A model generated the notes under the pieces. That model was not told the origin of the DNA and searched no databases. It saw nothing but the letters and a program-made list of their open reading frames with translations. This document shows, piece by piece, positions 53,554 through 62,676 of a stretch of 64,000 bases of DNA. Source of the stretch: an uncultured Bacillota bacterium (GTDB taxonomy: Bacteria; Bacillota; Clostridia; Oscillospirales; Oscillospiraceae); contig CANSDP010000001.1 in assembly GCA_947645675.1 (NCBI GenBank), forward strand, positions 62,001-126,000, read 5' to 3'. The position numbers and the translations under genes were made by a program. Within the stretch, counting starts at the first letter, position 1. Each line of letters opens with the position of its first letter.

Positions 53554-53720
53554 ATGAAGTGTACCTGGGCAATATCATCAGTATGCGCTATTCCACCAAA
53601 TCGTACAAGAATAAACGAAAGATCGAGCGTCCGCGAGAGGAATGTCTGGTGTTTGAAAACACCCACAGCCAGGTGCAAAAGATGCTCTGCTTCCGGGACC
53701 GTCAGACTGCCTGGAACACG
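53554..53720 (+). pseudogene. Serine recombinase fragment
   Basis: YLGNIISMRYSTKSYKNKRK followed by REECLVFENTH matches the Recombinase-domain region of large serine recombinases (YLGHT-x-KSYKxK...FENTHxAI). It breaks off after VFENTHSQ. Distinct from the 50.5-51.2 kb fragment. Confidence 0.6.
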
Positions 53721-53771
53721 GGCAGTGAAGTCCGGTATGCCTGGGCTGTGACCTGTCCAGGTTCCGCTTTG

Positions 53772-53950
53772 ATTTGCCTTCGTTTACCTCTCTGCTTTTA
53801 CACAGCTTTTTCTGGAGAACCCCAAAGGGCGATTCTCTGATCTCGGGTGAATCATTTTCTACCTTTGTCAGTTCTATCCGCCAGCCCATTGAGTGCTTTT
53901 TCAACTGGCTCAATCACATGTCTTTGGTCGTATTGCCGCCGCTCAAAAAA
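53772..53950 (+). pseudogene. Probable transposase C-terminal scrap
   Basis: SFTSLLLHSFFW and FVSSIRQPIECFFNWLN look like the C-terminal helix of a DDE transposase (VRQPIExxFxW). Too short to place in a family. It marks the right edge of the scarred region, 60 bp before the response regulator. Confidence 0.45.
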
Positions 53951-54036
53951 TCCGCCGGGAAAACTGAAAAGTCAAAAGGCATTTCCTTCGGCCCTCGATT
54001 GCGGTATAATTTTCAAAACTGAGAGGAGGCTGTCCC

Positions 54037-54708
54037 ATGCCCCGCATTCTGATTATCGAAGACGATACCGACATCAACAACTCTACCGCCGCGTATCTGC
54101 GCCGTCAGGGCTGTGAGTGCGTCCAGGCTTTTTCCGGCACCGAGGGCCGTCTGCTGTGGCAGGCGGGCGGCATTGACCTGCTGTTGGTGGACCTGATGCT
54201 CCCGGGCCTGTCCGGCGGCGAGCTCATTGCGGAGATCCGCGGAACCAGCCAGACGCCGGTAATCGTCCTGTCCGCCAAAACCGAGCTGTCCGACAAGGTG
54301 GAGCTGCTGGGCCAGGGGGCGGACGACTACCTGACCAAGCCCTATCAGCTGGAGGAGCTGTGGGCCCGGATTTTGGTCCAGCTCCGCCACGCCAGCGCCG
54401 CCCCTGTGGAGGCGTCCCTGCGCTATCGGGACTGGGTGCTCAACCTGGAGGAGATGACCCTCACCGCCGCCGGCCAGCCGGTCAGTCTCACCGCCCACGA
54501 ATTTAAGATCGTGGAGCTGCTGGCCAGCCGTCCCAAACGGGTCTTTACCAAGCAGCAAATTTATGAGGCCGTCTGGCAGGAGAATTACGCCATAGAGGAC
54601 AAGACTATCACCGTCCACATCAGCAACATCCGGGCCAAGCTGCGGCCCAGCGGCACGGACGGCTACATCCAGACCGTGTGGGGCATCGGCTTCAAGCTGG
54701 CCGAGTAA
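54037..54708 (+). CDS. OmpR-family response regulator
   Basis: 223 aa. Receiver domain with acidic pocket IIEDD, phospho-acceptor in LLVDLMLPGLSGGE and Lys in LTKPYQLEEL; winged helix with ALTAHEFKIVELLASRP-type segment and GIGFKLAE end. GAGAGGAGG site before ATG; a TATAAT at 54005 may be its -10 box. It probably controls the ABC transporter genes that follow at 88 nt, with the kinase at the operon end. Confidence 0.93.
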   Translation: MPRILIIEDDTDINNSTAAYLRRQGCECVQAFSGTEGRLLWQAGGIDLLLVDLMLPGLSGGELIAEIRGTSQTPVIVLSAKTELSDKVELLGQGADDYLTKPYQLEELWARILVQLRHASAAPVEASLRYRDWVLNLEEMTLTAAGQPVSLTAHEFKIVELLASRPKRVFTKQQIYEAVWQENYAIEDKTITVHISNIRAKLRPSGTDGYIQTVWGIGFKLAE

Positions 54709-54795
54709 ACTTTATACTTTCTTTACCTTTCCTTTGCGATGTTTGGGCACTTGTCTGTTAAACTGAACCCGCAAACAAAAAAGGAGGTCATCCTA

Positions 54796-55707
54796 ATGAC
54801 AGTGATACAGACAACGGGCCTGTCCAAACGCTACAAGAGAAGATGGGCGGTGGACCACCTGGATCTGGCGGTGGAGCAGGGGGACATCTACGGTTTCATC
54901 GGTCAGAACGGCGCGGGCAAGTCCACCACCCTGAAGCTCCTGTGCGGGCTGGCCCGGCCCACCCAGGGGAAGGCCCTGATTTTCGGCAAACCGGTCCGGG
55001 ACTCGGTGGCCCGCCGCCGGGTGGGGGCCCTCATTGAGCAGCCGGGGCTCTACCCCGACCTGAGCGGCCGGGAGAATCTGCGGCTCTGCGCCGCCCTGCT
55101 GGGTCTGGACAGCCCGGAGCGGCAGGTGGAGGAGATATTGAGGACCGTGGGCCTGGCCCCCGGGGAGAAGAAGCCGGTGCGCCACTACTCCATGGGCATG
55201 AAGCAGCGGCTGGGTGTGGCCCTGGCCCTGCTGGGCGGGCCGGACCTTCTCCTGCTGGACGAGCCCATCAACGGCCTGGACCCGGAGGGTATCCGGGAGA
55301 TGCGGGAGCTCCTCCTGCGGCTGAACCGGGAGCGGGGCCTGACCATTCTGGTCAGCTCTCATATCCTGGGGGAGCTGAGCAAGATCGCCACCCGGTACGG
55401 CATCATCCAACAGGGGCGGATGGTGGAGCAGATCACCGCCGCCGAGCTGGGGCAGAAATGCACCGACTACCTGCACCTGAAGGCAGACCAGTCCCAGAAG
55501 GCGGCGGCCCTGCTGGAGCGGGAGCTCCGGCTCACCCGCTGGGAGATGCGCCCGGAGGGGGAGATCCGGATTTATGAAGCCGTGGACACCAGAGCGGTTG
55601 GACACCTCCTCACCCAGGCGGGGCTCGCGGTTGAGGAAATGGGCCTGCACCGGCAGGACCTGGAGGGCTATTTTCTGGAGCGGATGGGAGGAAACGATCA
55701 TGTTTAA
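54796..55707 (+). CDS. ABC transporter ATP-binding protein (peptide/antibiotic efflux type)
   Basis: 303 aa from ATG 54796 (AAGGAGG 9 nt before); the track's start at 54739 is rejected. Walker A GQNGAGKST, signature YSMGMKQRLGVALAL, Walker B LLLDEPINGLDPEG, H-loop SSHILGELSK. The DrrA/BcrA-type C-terminal extension is present. It overlaps the permease gene by 8 nt. Confidence 0.92.
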   Translation: MTVIQTTGLSKRYKRRWAVDHLDLAVEQGDIYGFIGQNGAGKSTTLKLLCGLARPTQGKALIFGKPVRDSVARRRVGALIEQPGLYPDLSGRENLRLCAALLGLDSPERQVEEILRTVGLAPGEKKPVRHYSMGMKQRLGVALALLGGPDLLLLDEPINGLDPEGIREMRELLLRLNRERGLTILVSSHILGELSKIATRYGIIQQGRMVEQITAAELGQKCTDYLHLKADQSQKAAALLERELRLTRWEMRPEGEIRIYEAVDTRAVGHLLTQAGLAVEEMGLHRQDLEGYFLERMGGNDHV

Positions 55708-56506
55708 CCTGTTGAAAATGGATGTTCGGCGGCTGTTCAAGAGCCGGAGCTTTTATATTATCCTGGGCGTGACAGCTGTGCTGCTGATTATGGTGACTGT
55801 GATGGCTTACGCTGTCGCGGACCCGGAAATGATGGACGCCATGGAAGCGCAGGGGGCGGATATCACAGAGTCTGACCGCATGATGAGCGAGTATATCCAC
55901 AGCATGTCACAGCTGGACCTCATGCACGAAACCCTGGGAAGCGGCTTTTTGCTGGTTATGACCGGGATTGGGATGACGCTGTTTGCAGGCGGCGATTTCT
56001 CCAGCGGCTTTATTAAAAATATCTATTCCGCCAAGCCCCGCCGCCGGGATTATGTGCTGTCAAAAATTCTGCTGGCGGGCGTTTACAGTGGAATCATTAC
56101 CGTTTTATCCGTCCTGCTGATGCTCTTGTCCCCCGTGCTGATCCATATGTACCCGGCGCCGGATTCAATTTCGCAGATTTTGCGGTATGTCCTCTGGATG
56201 TGGCTGCCCCACTGGGCCTTTGCCCTGATGCCCCTTACTCTGGTCCTGCTGACCAGAAGCACCACGCTGGGCATCATCCTCTCCCTGGTGGCCGGAAGCG
56301 GACTGACGGTCGCTCTGATGGCGACGCTGGGCAGACTGCTCCGCTGGCCTCCTCTGGAGCAGTATTTTCTTGCCGCAGTGGTAAAAGGCGTTTATACCCC
56401 TGAGAGCGGGCTTGCTCCGATTGGAATAATTCTGGTCTGCGCCGCCGCCTGGGCGGCCATCTACGGGATCGGAAGCCTGCTGACGATGGAGATGCGGGAT
56501 ATTTAA
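55700..56506 (+). CDS. ABC-2 type permease
   Basis: 268 aa from ATG 55700 (MFNLLKMDVRRLFKSRSFY), the start typical of lantibiotic-immunity permeases. About six helices, with a large extracytoplasmic segment after helix 1 (about 45-85). Works with the preceding ATPase, likely expelling a membrane-active peptide (inferred from the operon type). Confidence 0.88.
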   Translation: MFNLLKMDVRRLFKSRSFYIILGVTAVLLIMVTVMAYAVADPEMMDAMEAQGADITESDRMMSEYIHSMSQLDLMHETLGSGFLLVMTGIGMTLFAGGDFSSGFIKNIYSAKPRRRDYVLSKILLAGVYSGIITVLSVLLMLLSPVLIHMYPAPDSISQILRYVLWMWLPHWAFALMPLTLVLLTRSTTLGIILSLVAGSGLTVALMATLGRLLRWPPLEQYFLAAVVKGVYTPESGLAPIGIILVCAAAWAAIYGIGSLLTMEMRDI

Positions 56507-56518
56507 GGAGGAATTTCC

Positions 56519-57400
56519 ATGCTGTCCGCCCTGATTTTGACCCTTGCCGCCCTGGGGGCCGCGGTTTTGCGCCTGTGGGCCTACCGGGCCCAAATGCTGG
56601 AGATGGCCCGGACGCTGGAGGAAACGACCGCAGAGAGCAATCTGCGCCTGACGGTCCGGATGTCCGGCGCGGCCCCCCGGCGGCTGTGCCAAGCGATGAA
56701 CGCCCGGCTGGAGGAGGGGCGGCGGCTCCGCATAGAGACCCAGAAGGGGGAACAGGAGCTGAAATACACCATGGCCTGCATCTCCCACGACATCCGCACC
56801 CCTCTGGCCGGAGCCATGGGCTATTTGCAGCTGCTGGAGGGGGAGCCGGAGCGTCAAGCAGAGTATCTGGCCATCGTGGGCAAGCGGCTGGAGGAGCTGG
56901 AGGAGCTGTTAGAGGAGCTGTTCCTCTATACCCGCTTACAGGGCGGCTCCCTCCCCCTGGAATGCGGGGAAATGGCGGCTCTGCCGCCCCTGTGGGACGC
57001 TCTGGCGGAGTTTTACCCCCAGCTGGAGGCGGCGGGGGTGGAGCCGGAGCTGCGGTTTGACCGGGAGGATATGGCGGTCTGGGCCAGCCCGGAGGCCCTG
57101 GGGCGGGTGTACCGGAACCTGATCGCCAACGCCCTGCGCCACGGCGGCGGGGGGCTGACCGTCTCCGGCGGGGACGGGGCGGTCCGCTTTTCCAACGCGC
57201 TGCCTCCCGGCCCCAGGCCCGACCCGGAGCACCTGTTTGGCCGCTTCTATCAAAGCAGCCCCGCCCGGGCAAGGGGCGGGGCCGGTTTGGGTCTGTCCAT
57301 CGTGCGGGAGCTGATGGAGCGGATGGGCGGACAGGTGTCCGCCCGGATCACAGAGAACACGCTGGAGATCAAGCTGTCGTTTGCGGGCGCTCATAAATAG
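56519..57400 (+). CDS. Sensor histidine kinase with minimal N-terminal sensor
   Basis: 293 aa; AAGGAGG 6 nt before ATG. One membrane helix (about 3-22), no extracellular domain, a HAMP-less coiled linker, phospho-His in CISHDIRTPLAGAMGY, N box RNLIANALRHG, G box GAGLGLSIVREL. Kinases of this intramembrane-sensing type usually read the state of the partner ABC transporter. Short for a kinase, and the G1 loop region is compressed. Confidence 0.9.
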   Translation: MLSALILTLAALGAAVLRLWAYRAQMLEMARTLEETTAESNLRLTVRMSGAAPRRLCQAMNARLEEGRRLRIETQKGEQELKYTMACISHDIRTPLAGAMGYLQLLEGEPERQAEYLAIVGKRLEELEELLEELFLYTRLQGGSLPLECGEMAALPPLWDALAEFYPQLEAAGVEPELRFDREDMAVWASPEALGRVYRNLIANALRHGGGGLTVSGGDGAVRFSNALPPGPRPDPEHLFGRFYQSSPARARGGAGLGLSIVRELMERMGGQVSARITENTLEIKLSFAGAHK

Positions 57401-57423
57401 GGCAAGGGCCCTGCCCGTTGGGC

Positions 57424-58107
57424 TTATCTCTCCGGCATTTTGAAGCCTGCGAGCGCTTTGTTCAGATAGTCGTTGAACGGTTTCATTTGATGGAAAATAT
57501 CTGCCGCCTTGGACAGGAACAGCTCACCGTCCGCGAGCTCCTCGTCCCGGATGGGATATTCCAGATACCAGCTCTTATATTTCAGGTATTCGGCCTGGGG
57601 ATGGTCCTTTTCGTATCCGGCCGGGACATTCTTCAGCGCTGATCCGCCCACGGTAAAATGCTCCTGAAAGGACGGGGCGGTGATGATCTGCTCCCACTGG
57701 CCGCCGTGCTCCGAGATATAGTCCCGGACCATCCGGGTGGCGTCCTTGAACATGTCCGCGAACAGGCCTCCGCCCAGGAAGGACTGCCCGCCCGGCTTGA
57801 GCATCAGGTAGTAGCCCACCGGGATGGGGAGCTTTCCCATGGACGAGATATGCGCCCGGAAGGCGGGGTTATAGGGGGACTTGTCGTGGCTGAATCTGGT
57901 GTCCCGCACCAGCTTGAAGGTCAGCTCCTTGGGGGCGTAACCGAGGATACTGCCGTCAAACTCCCCAATCCGAAGCATCAGAGCCTGTATCAGCTCCTCA
58001 AACTGCCCGTTGGCCGCCTGATACTCGGCCTTGTGGGCGTGGTACCACTCCCGGTTATTGTTGGCGCTCAGCTCGGTCAGATAGCCCAGGATCATCTGTA
58101 TATTCAT
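57424..58107 (-). CDS. DUF2461 (TIGR02453) family protein
   Basis: 227 aa. Family motifs: LSANNNREWYHAHKAEYQ near the N-terminus, KLVRDTRFSHDKSPYNPAFRAHI, and GLFADMFKDATRMVRDYI. Soluble; biochemical role not established. It follows an ECF sigma gene with a 4-nt overlap, so the two are co-translated. A short GGGCA/TGCCC hairpin lies between its end and the kinase gene. Confidence 0.85.
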   Translation of the reverse strand: MNIQMILGYLTELSANNNREWYHAHKAEYQAANGQFEELIQALMLRIGEFDGSILGYAPKELTFKLVRDTRFSHDKSPYNPAFRAHISSMGKLPIPVGYYLMLKPGGQSFLGGGLFADMFKDATRMVRDYISEHGGQWEQIITAPSFQEHFTVGGSALKNVPAGYEKDHPQAEYLKYKSWYLEYPIRDEELADGELFLSKAADIFHQMKPFNDYLNKALAGFKMPER

Positions 58108-58964
58108 CTCTCCACCCCCCGCGCTTCCGCCACCGTGGAGAAGGCCGGACCGTTCAAAAAGTCTTGGATCATCTGCTTCAGCCGCTCTGTGGACTGATAG
58201 GTCCGGCAGAAGGAGAACTGCTGAGAATACCCGTCGATCTCCTCCAAGGCCGCCGTCACCTCCACAGCGGTGCCGCTGGGTCTGGCGGAGGTAAAGTCCA
58301 GCCGGTCGGGCGCGATACGGTGGTTCTGTATCGCGTAGTTGACCCGGTCACTACAACGGCAGGCGCCCTGCCCGTACTCCCCGCAGTATTCCGACAGAAA
58401 CTCGGCCATCCTCTTCCGCGCCCGGGAGAGGCGCTGGCGGTAGGCCTCCGGGGTGATTCCCAGGATATCCCCGGCAATCCGGCTGTCAAGCCGGAACATG
58501 GTGCCCAAGATGAAGATGCACCGGCTCTCCGGGTCCAGGCACTGGAGCATGACGTTCGTGCAGGACAGCTTCAGCTCCTCGGCCAGAATCGCCCGCTCCA
58601 CATTCTGGGTCAGGTCGGGCACATCCTGAATCTTTCCGTTGCGGATGTCGTCCCCATAGAACTCAAAGCTGAGAGGAAGCTGGGCGAACATGTGCTTTTT
58701 ATAGTCCTTGAGATGGTTCGCCGCGATGCGGAATACCCAGGTGGTAAAGGCGCTGTCCCCCTTGAAGGAGGAGAGGTGGGTCATTACCTTCAGAAGGATA
58801 TCCTGGGACGCGTCCTCCGCGTTATGGAATGTGCCCAGCATCCGCAGGGACAGGTTGAATACCAGATCCTGCACGCCGGCCAGCACCGTCTCCAGCGCGG
58901 CCCTGTCCCCGGCGGTGGCCTGTCCGATCAGAGCGGACAGCGCCTGATTTTCTTTTGTGTTCAT
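58104..58964 (-). CDS. ECF sigma factor with Cys-rich C-terminal extension
   Basis: 286 aa, about 110 longer than a standard ECF factor. Region 2 (HNAEDASQDILLKVMTHLSSF, FTTWVFRIAANHLKDY) and region 4 (DSRIAGDILGITPEAYRQRLSRARKRM) are intact. After them comes CGEYGQGACRCSDRVNYAI and a helical tail. Extensions like this can act as built-in regulatory domains. No anti-sigma gene is adjacent; the partner is DUF2461. Confidence 0.85.
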   Translation of the reverse strand: MNTKENQALSALIGQATAGDRAALETVLAGVQDLVFNLSLRMLGTFHNAEDASQDILLKVMTHLSSFKGDSAFTTWVFRIAANHLKDYKKHMFAQLPLSFEFYGDDIRNGKIQDVPDLTQNVERAILAEELKLSCTNVMLQCLDPESRCIFILGTMFRLDSRIAGDILGITPEAYRQRLSRARKRMAEFLSEYCGEYGQGACRCSDRVNYAIQNHRIAPDRLDFTSARPSGTAVEVTAALEEIDGYSQQFSFCRTYQSTERLKQMIQDFLNGPAFSTVAEARGVER

Positions 58965-59035
58965 AAAAACACCTCCTGCAGCATTAGACTGGCATAGAAC
59001 AAATTTGTGACAACTTTTTTCAGAGGATAAGAAAC

Positions 59036-59083
59036 CGCCCCGCTTGGTCAGACAGGTGAGCTGTTCTGAAGGGCGGGGCGGTT
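59036..59083 (-). terminator. Terminator of the 1118-aa SLH gene
   Basis: Minus strand: ACCGCCCCGCC / GCGGGGCGGTTTC arms with a ~26-nt loop containing CAGAACAG...CTGTCTG pairing, then TTCTTATCC. It lies 5 nt after the stop. Confidence 0.7.
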
Positions 59084-59087
59084 CTGA

Positions 59088-62000
59088 TTATTTCCGGTTC
59101 AGGTATTTCACATATCGGGCCAGAATTGAGGCAGACTGGGCGCGGGTGGTGCTGGCGCCGGGGGCGATAGAGCCGTCTCCATAACCGCTGAGGATACCAT
59201 TTTCCACGGCCCATTGGACCGCGTCCCGGGCATAGGGGCTGATCTCGCCGGCGTCATAGAACCAGAATTCCCGGCCAGCGGGGGTGGGGCTGCCGGCGTA
59301 GCGGTACAGCATGGTGACAAACTGTTCCCGGGTGGCGTAGCCGTCTGGGTTCTGGCCGTCGCTGATCCCGTGGGCCGCCGCCCAGGCCATGCCTTTGCCG
59401 TAGGCATCTCCAGAGGTGTCCGCGCCGTCCAGCCGGGCCAGCACGGTGGTCAGCATAGCCCGGCTCAGGAGGGTCTCGGGGCCGAAGGCAGCGGCGGTTT
59501 CACCCACGAATAGCTCCCGGGCGGTAACAAAGGCGATGGACTCCTCGGCCCAGTGGCCGCTGGTATCATCGAAGCTGCGAACGTTGTCCCGCAGGCGCAC
59601 CGTGGCTCCATCAGGAACACTGACGGTGATCTGTCCGTCGTCCAGGACGGCGGTTTTTAACATAGTCTCATTACCGTCCTTGTCCACCAGGTAGGCCACG
59701 GTGGTGACAGACCCCTCGGCGGGGATCTCTATCGGGACGGGCCGGCTGGCGCCGGTGTGGACGGTGATGTCAGCCACCGCGTCGGACAGTGAGGAGACGG
59801 GCAGGGCGGGGATGGGCAGGGGAACGGCGTCCCCCTCGGCCCCCTGAATCACCTTGGAGGGGAGCCGGACCTCCGCTTGGGCACTGCTCAAGGTTGTGGT
59901 AACTGAGGCGGTGAGGCCGTTGGCCTGCTTAATGGCAATTTCCACCGTGCCGTTGGGGTGGTCCACCGTCTTGATGGTGGAGCCGTCCTTCGCCGTGTCC
60001 AGAATGACGACGGTGCCGTCCTCCTTAGACTCAACCACCGTCTTGGAGCCGTCAGGCCGCTTGGTGGTCTCGGTCGTGGCGCCGGTGGTCTTGTTTACGC
60101 TGGTGACAGTGGTAGAACCGTCTGGGTTCTTGACGGTGGAGCTGCTGCTGCCGGAAGAGGACCCAGAGGACCCAGAGGACCCAGAGGACCCTCCTCCCGT
60201 AGACCCGCCGCCGGTAGAGCCGCCTCCCATGGACCCTCCTCCCGTAGACCCGCCGCCCGTAGACCCGCCGCCGCTGGGAGCCGGGACGGTAACGGTCACG
60301 GAAGCGCCCGCCTTGTGGGTGGCCGTCTCCTGATACCGGACATAGTAGGTCCCGGCGGCCAGACCGGTGGTCTCACCCGCGCCGCAGCTCTGTGCGCCGG
60401 AGAAGCTGGCGCTGCCCGCGTATTCCATCCCGCCGGTGGTGCCGGTGATTTTGCCGTCCGAGCGGCCCACCGCGGTGGGCGCGCCCCCAGCGAGCCCGCT
60501 GGGGGCAGAGGGGCCATCAGCCTTGTCAATGCTCCAGGAGATGGTCTTGGAGCCCGTAGAGCCGTCCAGCCACTGATACCCGCTGACCAGCGTGGCGGAC
60601 GCCGTGTAGCTGCCCGCACCGGTTCCCTTGTGTCCGGTCAGCGTGTAGCCCGTCCCTTCGCTTACGCCGGTTTGCTCCTCGCCGGTCCATTTCAGTCCGG
60701 TGTTTGCCTGGGGGACAGGGATGATTTTGACACCGGGGTCAGGCGGCGTAACGTTACCGCCAGTAACGGTCAAGGTAAATGTATCTTTAAGCGTCCCGCT
60801 TGTTCCGTTGTATTTCTGAGGAATGGTAACGCTAACACTGTATTTGCCGGCAGAATATTGGCGGTCCGGGGTAATGAGAAGCGCGTTATCTACAACTGTC
60901 ATTGTCAGTACACCGGATTGATATGTGTAAATATAGTAGCCCGGATTGTCTGGATTTTCTCTTCTGACAAGATCTTTTCCATCTACAGCAATTGTTAAGG
61001 GGATAAAATCCAGAAATGGCCATTGTTCTGTTTCGAAGGTGGCTTCCATATCAATTTCCGCATCTTTGGCCATGGTTATTGTACAGTCATCAGGTTGAAT
61101 CTGGAAACTTGTTACACGGTTTATAGTCTCACCGGAAGACCCGCCTGATACCTTCCACTCGCCGGTATCAGAGTCCCGCTCCAGCTTTACTTCAGAACCT
61201 GTAGGAGGCAGGAGAACAAAACTGTCATCCTGAGAGTTGGGAGCCTTGATATAGGTATGATTTGTTTGAGGAGTCGTTTGGGAAGCGTTGTTGAAGATGC
61301 CTCCTATACCGACAGTCGTTTGTCCCTGCACATCACCGGTAATTTCCACGGTCTGGGACTGACCCAGTATCAGGGAGCCGCCGCCAGTGAAGTCGCCGAT
61401 TGTGCTGGTAAGTTTTGAAATATCCATCTGAGCTCCGGAGAGTACGGAGAGAGACTGTCCGTCCCGGAGGCTGCTTCCTTCTCCTAAAACCAGCTTGCCC
61501 TGTTCCATCCTTAGACTGGAAATGTTTTCAAATGTAGTCGTAGGCGTGGAATTTGGGCTTGCATTATAAATGACATTCGTCGTATCAGCGCCCGCACCGT
61601 CCACATCGGGAAGCATATTTGTGCCAGTGACAGTAACGGTACCATTTACAGTATATTTCTCAGGGTCTGGGGTTGTAGGCTTTTGTCCGTCCACATGATA
61701 TGGATTCCTCTGCTGTGCGCCGCCAGCATAAATCTTGCCCAATGCAGGCGATGTGCCGCTAAGACTCCTGTGGTTTTCAACATGAATAGTCGGATTTCCC
61801 TTGAATTCATTAGGGGTACCGTCATAGTCCTCATTTGGCCCTGGAGCGCCCATGGCCAAACTGCCAGCATAGATGCTGCACGCACCCACGACATTTGTGT
61901 TGGCGTCTCCGTTTTCGCCTCCCCGCAAATCGGTCTTTCCCTGGATTGTGACTGTGTTTCCCGTTCCAGGGGTTGGAACATCAAATGTTTCAGATTTATT

Positions 62001-62444
62001 TTTCAGAAGTGTACCACAGAAAACATTAAAAACATATCCACTGTTGCTGGCTGTTACACCATCTAGGGTCAAATTATATCCATTGGCAATAATTGCATTA
62101 TGCATGGGGGTTGTAAATGTCAACACCGTATCTTTAAAGGTCACATCCGCGCCCAGCAAAATGCCGCCCCGGTAAATACTAAGCTGTCCACCTTCTATGG
62201 TAATGCTTTTGCTTATAACCCAGGGATCATCGCTTGCGTTTGCGCTGGCACCAACCGATATGAGGCCCGAACATTTAATGATATCACCATCATTTATGGT
62301 ATGGTCTCGAAGATAAACAAACAAATCTGTGCCAGCCGTAAGTGTGTGAATGTTTCCCCCCGCCGCCAGTCCCACTGGGGGAGCTGCCGTAGAAAGCACG
62401 CAGAAGGCCAGCAAGGCCGCGATCAGCCTAAAAGTTTTTTTCAT
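59088..62444 (-). CDS. Large SLH-anchored surface protein with Gly/Ser repeat linker
   Basis: 1118 aa. Signal peptide (MKKTFRLIAALLAFCVLSTA, cleavage near LAA-GG), an N-terminal beta-helix-like region (about 30-430) rich in Asn/Thr/Gly with repeated turns, Ig/Cadherin-like modules (about 500-700), a Gly/Ser linker (GGGSTGGGS type), a Thr/Asp-rich stretch (TVKNPDGSTTVTSVNKTT), and about two to three C-terminal SLH domains (DTSGHWAEESIAFVTARELF, FYDAGEISPYARDAVQWAV). The 5' half of the gene is distinctly more AT-rich than the 3' half. Adhesion or carbohydrate contact is likely; no enzyme motif was seen. Confidence 0.85.
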   Translation of the reverse strand: MKKTFRLIAALLAFCVLSTAAPPVGLAAGGNIHTLTAGTDLFVYLRDHTINDGDIIKCSGLISVGASANASDDPWVISKSITIEGGQLSIYRGGILLGADVTFKDTVLTFTTPMHNAIIANGYNLTLDGVTASNSGYVFNVFCGTLLKNKSETFDVPTPGTGNTVTIQGKTDLRGGENGDANTNVVGACSIYAGSLAMGAPGPNEDYDGTPNEFKGNPTIHVENHRSLSGTSPALGKIYAGGAQQRNPYHVDGQKPTTPDPEKYTVNGTVTVTGTNMLPDVDGAGADTTNVIYNASPNSTPTTTFENISSLRMEQGKLVLGEGSSLRDGQSLSVLSGAQMDISKLTSTIGDFTGGGSLILGQSQTVEITGDVQGQTTVGIGGIFNNASQTTPQTNHTYIKAPNSQDDSFVLLPPTGSEVKLERDSDTGEWKVSGGSSGETINRVTSFQIQPDDCTITMAKDAEIDMEATFETEQWPFLDFIPLTIAVDGKDLVRRENPDNPGYYIYTYQSGVLTMTVVDNALLITPDRQYSAGKYSVSVTIPQKYNGTSGTLKDTFTLTVTGGNVTPPDPGVKIIPVPQANTGLKWTGEEQTGVSEGTGYTLTGHKGTGAGSYTASATLVSGYQWLDGSTGSKTISWSIDKADGPSAPSGLAGGAPTAVGRSDGKITGTTGGMEYAGSASFSGAQSCGAGETTGLAAGTYYVRYQETATHKAGASVTVTVPAPSGGGSTGGGSTGGGSMGGGSTGGGSTGGGSSGSSGSSGSSSGSSSSTVKNPDGSTTVTSVNKTTGATTETTKRPDGSKTVVESKEDGTVVILDTAKDGSTIKTVDHPNGTVEIAIKQANGLTASVTTTLSSAQAEVRLPSKVIQGAEGDAVPLPIPALPVSSLSDAVADITVHTGASRPVPIEIPAEGSVTTVAYLVDKDGNETMLKTAVLDDGQITVSVPDGATVRLRDNVRSFDDTSGHWAEESIAFVTARELFVGETAAAFGPETLLSRAMLTTVLARLDGADTSGDAYGKGMAWAAAHGISDGQNPDGYATREQFVTMLYRYAGSPTPAGREFWFYDAGEISPYARDAVQWAVENGILSGYGDGSIAPGASTTRAQSASILARYVKYLNRK
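60158..60273 (-). repeat. Coding tandem repeats: 9-bp and 15-bp units
   Basis: About 3.5 copies of a 9-bp unit (GAGGACCCA; Ser-Gly-Ser) from 60158, then five 15-bp units (CCTCCTCCCGTAGAC and variants; Gly-Gly-Gly-Ser-Thr) from 60190 to 60264. Likely to vary in copy number by slippage, always in frame. Confidence 0.85.
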
Positions 62445-62497
62445 GTTCAGAAATTCTCCCTTTCTAAGTGTTAAATGGGGGCAATTCTTAGAATAAC

Positions 62498-62526
62498 ATT
62501 ATAACATAAAACTTCCAACTTGACAA
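62498..62526 (-). promoter_or_regulatory. SigmaA promoter of the large SLH gene
   Basis: Minus strand: TTGTCA, 17-bp spacer, TATAAT, about 50 nt before the ATG; AAAGGGAG ribosome site. Confidence 0.85.
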
Positions 62527-62595
62527 CATATATCCTACCAAAATTATAGGAATATTATCCGGCAATATCTGCGGACCTGGAGCCCGGTCTTGAGG

Positions 62596-62624
62596 TTGAC
62601 GTTTACAGCCGGTAATGGTATGAT
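62596..62624 (+). promoter_or_regulatory. SigmaA promoter of the aspartate dehydrogenase gene
   Basis: TTGACG, 17-bp spacer, TATGAT, about 50 nt before ATG 62677. Confidence 0.8.
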
Positions 62625-62676
62625 GAGTGTATCAAAATATCTGCCGCTGTCCGTTTGGCGGCGGAAGGGAGCGCAT

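Noticed and set aside
60158-60273. Short regular repeats considered as a CRISPR array
   Set aside because: Units are 9 and 15 bp with no spacers and encode a Gly/Ser linker in frame.
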